From: Bacillota bacterium
GTDB taxonomy: Bacteria > Bacillota > Clostridia > Lachnospirales > Lachnospiraceae
Reading direction: 5' to 3'
Assembly: GCA_023398855.1 (NCBI GenBank)
Contig: JAEWRS010000040.1
Coordinates: 1 to 7,226, forward strand
Length of the DNA: 7,226 nt
A model generated the notes under the pieces. That model did not search any database. It saw only the letters and a program-made list of their open reading frames with translations, and had not been told where the DNA came from. This document shows, piece by piece, positions 1 to 6,181 of this stretch; position 1 is the first letter of the stretch; every line of letters begins with the position of its first letter. A program made the position numbers and the translations under genes.

Positions 1-573
1 GCCGTGGGAAAGGGAATGGAAAAAGAGGATGGGTATGAAAGGGGAATATCCCCTGGAATGACTCTATACCATCTTTGCAGGAAGCTGGGAATAGAGGAAA
101 TGACTTTTTATGGGTTTACGGTGGATAATACAAAGCGTCCTTCCATTCAGAGAGAGGCTTTTTCAAAGGCATGTATAAAGGCAGTGGAGGAGCTTGCAAA
201 AGAAGATGCGGAGCTGCTGGTTTTGGGGAAAACTACGTCAGCCATGTTTCCGGAGGAGCTGAAGCCTTATACCATCAGACACCAGTTCGGAAGAGGCGGG
301 ATAAAAATTAATTTTCTGGTGAATTACAGCTGGGAATGGGATTTGGGACTTCATGACGGGGCCATAGGTCCTGCTTTAAAAACCCGGGATGTATCCAGAA
401 TCGATCTGGTGATCCGTTGGGGAGGGCGCAGAAGGCTGTCCGGTTTTTTGCCGGTGCAGTCTGTTTATTCGGATATGTATGTTGTGGATGACTTTTGGCC
501 GGACTTCACACCCCAGCATGTATATGATGCCATTGAATGGTATTCCAGGCAGGATGTGACCCTGGGAGGGTAA
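1..573 (+). CDS. Cis-prenyltransferase (undecaprenyl diphosphate synthase family), 5'-truncated by window edge
   Basis: The family condenses isopentenyl diphosphate units onto an allylic diphosphate in cis configuration, usually to make the C55 lipid carrier for cell-wall synthesis at the membrane. Seen here: FTVDN-x2-RP (like FSSENWNRP of E. coli UppS), NY-x3-WD, and near the C-terminus VIRWGG-RRRLSGF, then YSDMY and WPDF, which match the conserved IPP-binding and dimer region. The frame is open from base 1, and the N-terminal MDGNGRWA block with the catalytic Asp must lie upstream, so the GTG at base 4 is not the real start. It ends with tandem stops TAA-TAG. Oddities: the GHxxG motif reads GISPG (bases 43-57), so the usual His43 is Ile; the E. 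coli Glu213 position is Asp (472-474); SNFLLWQ has become SGFLPVQ. Arg194, Arg200 and Ser202 equivalents are kept. The family is sure, but standard UPP synthase activity is not, so no symbol is given. Confidence 0.85.
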   Translation, partial: AVGKGMEKEDGYERGISPGMTLYHLCRKLGIEEMTFYGFTVDNTKRPSIQREAFSKACIKAVEELAKEDAELLVLGKTTSAMFPEELKPYTIRHQFGRGGIKINFLVNYSWEWDLGLHDGAIGPALKTRDVSRIDLVIRWGGRRRLSGFLPVQSVYSDMYVVDDFWPDFTPQHVYDAIEWYSRQDVTLGG

Positions 574-600
574 TAGGACAGGTTTAGGGATTGCTGAATA

Positions 601-631
601 TTGTATAGAACAGAATAAGTATTTCTAAAAT
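601..631 (+). promoter_or_regulatory. Weak candidate sigma-A promoter upstream of cooS
   Basis: TAAAAT at 626-631 matches five of six bases of the -10 consensus. TTGTAT at 601-606 is a poor -35 at a long 19-base spacing. Transcription would begin near 638, leaving a leader of about 36 bases that includes the ribosome site at 664-669. The 100-base gap shows no convincing terminator after the upstream gene, so readthrough transcription of cooS is also possible. Confidence 0.3.
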
Positions 632-663
632 TTGGCATACTACAGACTGAATAATATTTTAAT

Positions 664-669
664 GGAGGT
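664..669 (+). promoter_or_regulatory. Ribosome binding site that fixes the cooS start
   Basis: GGAGGT lies five bases (counted from GGAGG) before the ATG at 674. In-frame alternatives are a TTG at 632 and an ATG at 662. The ATG at 662 overlaps this Shine-Dalgarno sequence and neither alternative has its own site, so the start at 674 is preferred. Confidence 0.85.
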
Positions 670-673
670 AATT

Positions 674-2587
674 ATGCCAGAGACGGTTTTAGAGAAAACA
701 AAAGGACGGGTAAGCTATCATGACTCCGTAGAGGAGATGCTGGTGAGAATACGGGATGACGGCTTGTCAAGTGTTTTTTCCAGATGGGATGAGCAGGAAA
801 AAATACGGTGCAAATTTTGTCTGCAGGGATTAAGCTGTCAATTATGTACAAACGGGCCCTGCAGGCTGAATGGGCAGAAGGGGCCGGAAAAGGGTGTCTG
901 CGGAATCGGCCCTGATGCCATGGCCATGAGAAATCTTCTCATGAGAAATATTATGGGAGCAGCTACCTATGCCCACCATGCATACGAAGCCTTCCGGACC
1001 TTAAAAGAAACAGGGAAAGGGAATACGGTTTTCCGGATTAAGGATGTTGATAAATTAAAATGGATGTGTGAAAAAACAGGAATCAGCACCAATCAGGATG
1101 TGAACCAGATGGCTGTCTGCCTTGCAGAATTTCTTGATCAGGAAATGAAATCAGGCCCTGATGAGGAAAGTGTCATGGTGCAGGTCTTTTCCCCGAAAAA
1201 ACGGAAAAAGGTTTGGGAAGACTTGCACATTTACCCATCGGGTGTGGAGCATGAAGTGCAGAACAGCATAGCAAGCTGTCTGACTAACGTTGACGGTGAT
1301 TATGTATCCCTGGCTACAAAGGCCCTGCGCTTAGGCTTGTCCACAATCTATACCGCTCAGATCGGTCTGGAAATGACACAGGATATATTGTTCGGAACGC
1401 CCATGCCTCATGAAGTGGATGTGGATCTGGGAATCATGGACCCTGATTATGTAAATATTGCATTTAACGGACATCAGCCAAGGATCGGAGTCGCCGCTTT
1501 AGAGATGGCCAGAAAGCAGGAGTTTCAGGATATGGCCAAACAGGCCGGGGCAAAGGGGATTCACATTGTAGGGTCCATTGAAACGGGTCAGGAAATGCTC
1601 CAGAGATTTGAAATGGATGATGTATTTGTAGGTCTGATGGGAAACTGGCTGGCCATTGAGCCATTTTTAGCAACAGGGACTGTGGACGCATTTGTCATGG
1701 AGGAGAACTGCTCTCCGCCGGCTATTGACCAGTATGCGGAAAAATACCAGGTTGCTCTGGTAAGTGTAAGCACCATCATCGGTGTTCCTGGGACAGAACA
1801 CAAGATGCCTTATTATCCCAAGAAGGCAGAAGAGATGGCGGAAACATGCATCCGGATTGCCATTGATAATTTCAAGAAACGGCATAAAAAGATCAAGCCA
1901 ATGGTGCCAAAGTACAAACAAAAGGCCATTGCAGGATTTTCCACGGAAGCAGTGCTGGGTGCCATAGGCAATGATTTAAATAATCTTGTGGAGGTCATTG
2001 CAAAAGGCCAGTTAAAGGGAATCGTGGCATTAGCAAACTGCTCTACTTTAAGAAATGGCCCTCAGGATTGGAATACAGTGAATTTAGCAAAGGAACTGAT
2101 TAAAAGAGACATTCTGGTGGTGGCAGGAGGCTGTGGCAACCATGGGCTGGAGGTTGCGGGAATGTGTAATTTGGATGCGGTTAATCAGGCAGGAGCAGGT
2201 CTGCAGGGAGTGTGCAGAGCACTTGGGATCCCCCCGGTGTTAAGCTTTGGAACCTGTACGGATACAGGAAGAATGTCCATGCTTGTAACGGCTCTGGCTG
2301 ATCATCTGGATGCAGACATTCCAGATCTGCCCATAGCGGTAACAGCACCGGAATGGATGGAACAAAAGGCCACCATTGACGGCCTGTTTGCAGTGGCATA
2401 TGGGGCTTATACCCATTTATCCCCAACCCCCTTTATCACCGGTGCTCCAGAGCTGGTGAAATTATTCACAGAAGGTGTAGAGGGCTTAACCGGAGGAAAA
2501 GTGGCTTTAGGAGATGATCCGGTGCAGGTTGCAGAGGATATCGAAGCCCACATCATGAAAAAAAGAAAGAACATGGGTTTAAGCTAA
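674..2587 (+). CDS. cooS: CooS-family anaerobic CO dehydrogenase catalytic subunit homologue with altered C-cluster ligands
   Basis: The 637-residue protein has the normal length of monofunctional Ni,Fe-CODH, a cytoplasmic homodimer that interconverts CO and CO2. N-terminal Fe-S motifs: C46 and C49 (D-cluster region), then C55, C58, C63 and C76 (B-cluster). C-cluster ligand positions, using Carboxydothermus CooS-II numbering in brackets: H267 (261), C346 (333), C456 (446), C487 (476) and C528 (526) are present, and K565 (563) is kept. The key exception is the CCTGNE motif, which reads I302-E303-TGQE, so ligand Cys295 is Glu. The acid-base His93 position appears to be Tyr99 in an ungapped alignment. 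There is no frameshift or stop, and the rest of the fold is well kept, so this is a divergent protein rather than a decayed gene. Known: CooS-V of C. hydrogenoformans lacks a canonical cluster cysteine, carries a Fe/S/O hybrid cluster, does not turn over CO and slowly uses hydroxylamine. Inferred: this protein may behave likewise. No cooC, cooF or acetyl-CoA synthase gene is adjacent in the window. Family assignment is very secure; CO activity is doubtful. Confidence 0.95.
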   Translation: MPETVLEKTKGRVSYHDSVEEMLVRIRDDGLSSVFSRWDEQEKIRCKFCLQGLSCQLCTNGPCRLNGQKGPEKGVCGIGPDAMAMRNLLMRNIMGAATYAHHAYEAFRTLKETGKGNTVFRIKDVDKLKWMCEKTGISTNQDVNQMAVCLAEFLDQEMKSGPDEESVMVQVFSPKKRKKVWEDLHIYPSGVEHEVQNSIASCLTNVDGDYVSLATKALRLGLSTIYTAQIGLEMTQDILFGTPMPHEVDVDLGIMDPDYVNIAFNGHQPRIGVAALEMARKQEFQDMAKQAGAKGIHIVGSIETGQEMLQRFEMDDVFVGLMGNWLAIEPFLATGTVDAFVMEENCSPPAIDQYAEKYQVALVSVSTIIGVPGTEHKMPYYPKKAEEMAETCIRIAIDNFKKRHKKIKPMVPKYKQKAIAGFSTEAVLGAIGNDLNNLVEVIAKGQLKGIVALANCSTLRNGPQDWNTVNLAKELIKRDILVVAGGCGNHGLEVAGMCNLDAVNQAGAGLQGVCRALGIPPVLSFGTCTDTGRMSMLVTALADHLDADIPDLPIAVTAPEWMEQKATIDGLFAVAYGAYTHLSPTPFITGAPELVKLFTEGVEGLTGGKVALGDDPVQVAEDIEAHIMKKRKNMGLS

Positions 2588-2670
2588 ATAAAAAGGAAAG
2601 CCGGCGGTTGTATTTAAACCAGCGGGTATCCGGTCATCATCCGCAATCAAACAATCATTGTTCAGACAAG

Positions 2671-2694
2671 GACCCTGGTATTTTTTCCAGGGTC
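2671..2694 (+). terminator. Hairpin after cooS, probable intrinsic terminator
   Basis: GACCCTGG (2671-2678) and CCAGGGTC (2687-2694) form a perfect 8-bp stem with an 8-base T-rich loop. The downstream tract is T-rich but broken (TACTATTATTCTTATTT), so it is not a canonical U-run. The position, 83 bases after the cooS stop and just before the next promoter, supports a terminator between two units. The stretch 2588-2670 between the stop and the hairpin holds no gene, only the small inverted repeat AACAAT-C-ATTGTT (2650-2662). Confidence 0.6.
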
Positions 2695-2719
2695 TACTAT
2701 TATTCTTATTTGCAAATTA

Positions 2720-2728
2720 TGTTATAAT
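2720..2728 (+). promoter_or_regulatory. Extended -10 promoter of the two-component/solute-binding operon
   Basis: TGTTATAAT is a perfect TATAAT hexamer (2723-2728) with the TGn extension (2720-2722). No good -35 exists at 16-18 bases; the best is TTATTC at 2700-2705. This fits extended -10 promoters, which tolerate a poor -35. Transcription would start near 2735, about 83 bases before the kinase start codon. The palindrome ATTTGCAAAT (2708-2717) lies within the promoter spacer and could bind a regulator. Confidence 0.65.
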
Positions 2729-2746
2729 ACAAAAATGAGAGGTAAA

Positions 2747-2788
2747 ATGGAAAAATTTACCGAATCAGGTGACAAAGCGGATTGTTAA
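2747..2788 (+). CDS. Possible 13-residue leader peptide before the kinase gene
   Basis: An ATG at 2747 preceded by AGAGG at four bases spacing opens a tiny frame, MEKFTESGDKADC, ending at TAA 2786-2788. An in-frame ATG at 2735 would extend it by four residues, but that lies at the predicted transcription start. The frame ends 14 bases before the GGGGGAGG ribosome site of the kinase gene, so its translation could influence kinase translation. It has no hydrophobic core and no run of one amino acid typical of attenuators. It may be chance. Confidence 0.2.
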   Translation: MEKFTESGDKADC

Positions 2789-2802
2789 TATCTGCCTGGC
2801 CA

Positions 2803-2810
2803 GGGGGAGG
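2803..2810 (+). promoter_or_regulatory. Ribosome binding site that selects a TTG start for the kinase
   Basis: GGGGGAGG stands seven bases before TTG 2818-2820. The longer frame beginning at TTG 2782 would contain this site inside the coding region and has no Shine-Dalgarno sequence of its own. The site therefore argues for initiation at 2818. Confidence 0.75.
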
Positions 2811-2817
2811 ACAAGAT

Positions 2818-4644
2818 TTGATCAAATTTTTGGTGGACAAATACCGGAGTAGGGGAATTGCAAAAAAAACATTGATGATACTGCTTTTTTTCTCCATTGT
2901 TCCTGTGATGATAATTGAAGTCATCACCTGTATCATTGCGGCCAACACCATAAAAAAGCAGACGGATATTCTGGTTGAAAGCAATATGAGATTATCTCAG
3001 AAAGGGCTGGAAGATTTTTTTTCCGAATATGACAGCATTATCATGTCCATTTATACGGAAAATGAATACGCTGTTATGTTGGAAAAGCTGAATGTTTGGG
3101 ATTCCAGAAATTATTATCTGCTAAAAAAGCAATTGGAGGAGGATTTAGAAAACATCTCTTTTCTTCATCCGGAAATATTAGGGATCGCAGTGGTGACCTT
3201 GAAAAAGGAGTGTATCCTGTTTGATTCCATTACCAACAGCACCATGGACAGCTATTGCTTTCCGGAGAAGGACGAAAGCTGGCTGAATGTGGCCAATGAG
3301 ACCTTTCACAATACACGGACCGTTTATTCCGGTGTCATAAGCCGGGAACAAGCGGACGGTACAAAACGTAACATCATGTATCTGGGGCACAGGATTGCTG
3401 ACATAAACAATTACAGACAGGGAACTGTGGGAAGTATTTTAATTTGCCTTGATGAGTCTAACATCAGGGAAACCTATTCCCAGGAAAACGAAAACCAGGT
3501 CAATATTTCCTTCCTCTGTGATGGAGGAGGAAACATTATTTCCAGCACAAGGGCGGACTTAATTGGAACGGATATTTCAGATGGAAGAGATGACAGCAAA
3601 AAAGAGCCGTTACCTCAGATGGACACAAGAATCCGGCAGGGAGTGGAAGCCCGGCAGATCATGAAAAGCGGATCCTACAGCATTTACACAAAGCCAGTGA
3701 TGAAAGAACAGTTCGTGCTGGTCAGCGTCCGGGACAACAAGGAACCGCTGAAGGATTTTAAATACATTTTTGAAGTAATCATCCTGCTTACTATTCTGAT
3801 TATCATCACCAGTGTTCTGGTAATGATCCAGTTTGCAGGTTCCTTACAGGTCTGTGTTGAACAGATCACCTCTGCCATGGACAAGGCTTACAAAGGAGAT
3901 TATACGGTACAGATCCAACATACCTGGCAGGATGAGTTTGGAAAGATAGCAAAGCATTTTAATCATATGGTACAAAAGATCGATCAGTCAGGAAAGATAG
4001 AAAAGGAAGCTCTGCTTCGCGAGAAAAACGCAGAATTAAAGGCTTTGGAAGCTCAGATCAATCCCCACTTTTTATACAATACCTTAGATGCCATCAACTG
4101 GATTGCAATAGAAAATGAGCAGTTCCTCATCAGCAAGATGCTGAAAAATCTTGCTACTATCCTGCGGTACAGCATACATAAAAGCAATGGCGTGGTCAGT
4201 GTGAGAAGTGAGACAGAGTATTTAAAGCAGTATATTTTTCTGCAGCAGCAGAGATTTTCCTTTTCCTTTCACTGTATCATGAATGTGGATGAAGAGGTTC
4301 TGGATTTAAAGATGCACAAGCTCTTATTCCAGCCTTTGATCGAAAATGCCATTATTCACGGATTTCCAGGAAATACAGGTCAGGATGAAATTACCATTTC
4401 CATTAGAAAAAAAGGAGAAAAGCATTTGGTGGTCCATGTGGCTGATAATGGAAAGGGCATGGATGAGGAGCTGGTCAGGGAACTGAATCATTATGATTAC
4501 TTAAGTAGCGCCATGGAAGGGAGTATTGGAGTGAGGAATGTGATCATGAGGATCAAATATTATTATGGGGAGGAAGGGCATTTCATGATTGAGTCGGATG
4601 AAAAGGGAACGAAAATAACGGCAGAGATTTTATTTGAAGAATAG
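2818..4644 (+). CDS. Two-component sensor histidine kinase, YesM/LytS-like (HisKA_7TM-less, His_kinase family)
   Basis: A 608-residue membrane sensor that autophosphorylates on His and passes the phosphate to the regulator encoded next. Order of parts: transmembrane helix 1 at about residues 18-42; an extracytoplasmic region of about 270 residues (43-314) that resembles a double Cache sensor; helix 2 at about 316-338; a HAMP linker at about 340-395; a short coiled segment; the phosphoacceptor motif QINPHFLYNTLD with H417; and an ATPase domain with the N box QPLIENAIIHG (N510), DNGKGM at 543-548 and GSIGVRN at 568-574. All catalytic motifs are intact. Kinases of this family commonly sit beside AraC-type regulators and ABC sugar transporter genes in clostridia. 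The start is TTG at 2818, chosen for its strong ribosome site, and transcription probably begins at the extended -10 promoter near 2720. The signal it senses cannot be read from the sequence. Confidence 0.93.
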   Translation: MIKFLVDKYRSRGIAKKTLMILLFFSIVPVMIIEVITCIIAANTIKKQTDILVESNMRLSQKGLEDFFSEYDSIIMSIYTENEYAVMLEKLNVWDSRNYYLLKKQLEEDLENISFLHPEILGIAVVTLKKECILFDSITNSTMDSYCFPEKDESWLNVANETFHNTRTVYSGVISREQADGTKRNIMYLGHRIADINNYRQGTVGSILICLDESNIRETYSQENENQVNISFLCDGGGNIISSTRADLIGTDISDGRDDSKKEPLPQMDTRIRQGVEARQIMKSGSYSIYTKPVMKEQFVLVSVRDNKEPLKDFKYIFEVIILLTILIIITSVLVMIQFAGSLQVCVEQITSAMDKAYKGDYTVQIQHTWQDEFGKIAKHFNHMVQKIDQSGKIEKEALLREKNAELKALEAQINPHFLYNTLDAINWIAIENEQFLISKMLKNLATILRYSIHKSNGVVSVRSETEYLKQYIFLQQQRFSFSFHCIMNVDEEVLDLKMHKLLFQPLIENAIIHGFPGNTGQDEITISIRKKGEKHLVVHVADNGKGMDEELVRELNHYDYLSSAMEGSIGVRNVIMRIKYYYGEEGHFMIESDEKGTKITAEILFEE

Positions 4645-4666
4645 ACAGGGGGATTTAATAAAGAGT

Positions 4667-6178
4667 ATGAGAGTTGTAATTGTGGAAGATGAGCCAAACA
4701 CCAGAAACGGGATCATAAAAATCATTGAAAAATACACGCCCCATGAGGTGGTTGCAGGGGAAGGCGATGGAGAGGCCGGCCTGGAGACGGTATTATCTTT
4801 ACGCCCTGACGTTGTTATAACGGATATTAATATGCCAAAAATGGACGGGTTGACCATGGTCAATAAGATCCGGGAAGCAGGAGTTGTGACAGCTGCCATC
4901 CTTCTTACAGGGTATTCTGATTTTGAATATGCCCAGAGGGCAATTCAGCTGTCGGTCATGGATTATTTACTAAAGCCTTTGGATGTAGAGGATATTATGG
5001 AAGTCCTTGGGACTGTGGAAGAAAAAATCTCAAAGAACAAGGTGGAAAAGGTATCTGCGGAACAGCTTTTGTTTTCCCTTCTGACTGGAGATGAAACGAA
5101 TCAGGAAATGGTCCAAAGGCAATTAACTGAAAGAATAAGAAAGCAGAAGGATCAGGTTATTTCCCTGTTTCTGATCCAGTCAGAAAGCATACTGGAGGAT
5201 ACGACCAACCAGATGGCGGAAGTTCTTAAGGACAGCCTTGATGCCATCTGTCTCACCGGATTTTTTGTTTTTAAGCTTCCATACGAGAAACAGATCCTGG
5301 TCATGATCTCTGATGGCCAGAACGTTAAGTATTTAAAGTCCATATTTAAAACCCAGATTTTAAAAGAACTAAAAAAGAAAGGGGAATTTCTGGTCAGCTA
5401 TGGCGAGCTGAAAGGTATGTTCATGCTAAAGGATACTCTAAAGCAAATGCAGGAATACCTTTCTTATGCCTTTGTATTTCCTGACAGCTGCATCATCGAC
5501 GCCCAGCTGATTAAGGACCTGTCCTTTGAAAAAGCAGAGTATCCGGAGTATGTGGAACGAAGGATAAAAAGAGACATCAAAAGCGGAAATAAGGAGGGGA
5601 TGAAAAGAAACGCCAGAAAATTTGAAAAGGCCGTCATTGAAAGTGGGGAAGAACCCAGTGTGGTGAAAAACCACACCGTCCGGTTTGTCATGGCAGTCCT
5701 TAACACTGCAAGGGATCTGATGAAAAACAAAGACATTGAAGCTCTTTACCAATACCTATTAAACGATATGCTGAAAACCAGCAGCAGGGAAAAATTCTTA
5801 AATAACTACTGGAAGATGATGGATATGGTGATTGATGACAAGGAACAGGCTGCTTTGACAGGCAATGGCATGATTCTAAATGTCATTGAATTCATCAGAC
5901 AGAAATATGATAAGGAAATTTCCCTTTCTGATGCGGCTGATCTGGTGGGTATTACACCAGAATATTTAAGCAAGCTGTTTGCCAGGGAAATGGGAATCAA
6001 TTTCAGCACTTTTTTAGGAGAATTCCGCATCAGCATAGCAAAAAAGCTTCTGACCAGCGGTAATTACAAGATCCACGAGGTGGCTGAAATGGTTGGTTAC
6101 CGGGATACCAAATATTTTAACAAGGTGTTTCGTTCTATTATGGGCGTGTCTCCCTCTGATTATAGAAAGGTATTTTAG
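4667..6178 (+). CDS. Response regulator with AraC-type DNA-binding domain, YesN-like
   Basis: A 503-residue cytoplasmic transcription regulator. The receiver domain (about 1-120) has the acidic pair E7-D8, phosphoacceptor D53 in TDINMPKMDG, T81 in LLTGYSD and K103 in LLKPLD, all intact. A middle region of about 280 residues has no motif I recognise, as is usual for this family. The C-terminal 102 residues (402-503) form two helix-turn-helix units of the AraC/XylS type, with ISLSDAADLVGITPEYLSKLF and the closing signature VAEMVGYRDTKYFNKVFR-x4-SPSDYR. It starts 22 bases after the kinase stop. ATG 4667 is chosen because MRVVIVEDEP is the standard receiver opening; the longer TTG start at 4634 would overlap the kinase gene. 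The ribosome site, AGGGGGA at 4647-4653, lies 13 bases upstream, a little far, so translation may be partly coupled. Inferred targets are nearby transport genes. Confidence 0.94.
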   Translation: MRVVIVEDEPNTRNGIIKIIEKYTPHEVVAGEGDGEAGLETVLSLRPDVVITDINMPKMDGLTMVNKIREAGVVTAAILLTGYSDFEYAQRAIQLSVMDYLLKPLDVEDIMEVLGTVEEKISKNKVEKVSAEQLLFSLLTGDETNQEMVQRQLTERIRKQKDQVISLFLIQSESILEDTTNQMAEVLKDSLDAICLTGFFVFKLPYEKQILVMISDGQNVKYLKSIFKTQILKELKKKGEFLVSYGELKGMFMLKDTLKQMQEYLSYAFVFPDSCIIDAQLIKDLSFEKAEYPEYVERRIKRDIKSGNKEGMKRNARKFEKAVIESGEEPSVVKNHTVRFVMAVLNTARDLMKNKDIEALYQYLLNDMLKTSSREKFLNNYWKMMDMVIDDKEQAALTGNGMILNVIEFIRQKYDKEISLSDAADLVGITPEYLSKLFAREMGINFSTFLGEFRISIAKKLLTSGNYKIHEVAEMVGYRDTKYFNKVFRSIMGVSPSDYRKVF

Positions 6179-6181
6179 CTT

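Noticed and set aside
632..660. TTGGCA (632-637) with TATTTT (655-660) as the cooS promoter
   Set aside because: The spacing is a good 17 bases, but transcription would start near 667, after the start of the ribosome site, leaving no usable Shine-Dalgarno sequence.
632..673. Longer cooS starting at TTG 632 or ATG 662
   Set aside because: Neither has a ribosome site, and the GGAGGT at 664-669 is spaced for the ATG at 674. CODH proteins of this type begin close to that point.
1464..2426. Several minus-strand open frames of 60-85 residues within cooS
   Set aside because: All overlap a well-supported enzyme gene in other frames, and their translations look like no known protein.
674..2587. cooS as a decaying pseudogene because ligand residues are altered
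   Set aside because: The frame is intact over 637 codons and the other cluster ligands and the C-terminus are conserved. Changes confined to particular ligand positions point to specialisation rather than decay.
2795..2804. Palindrome CCTGGCCAGG beside the kinase ribosome site
   Set aside because: It has no loop, so only a three-pair hairpin could form. It is too short to support a regulatory claim.
2782..2817. Twelve-residue N-terminal extension of the histidine kinase from TTG 2782
   Set aside because: It would place the strong GGGGGAGG site inside the coding region and has no ribosome site of its own.
5438..5752. Minus-strand open frame of 104 residues, and a shorter one nested over it
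   Set aside because: It lies wholly inside the response regulator gene, has no recognisable motif or ribosome site, and is explained as a shadow of the coding frame.
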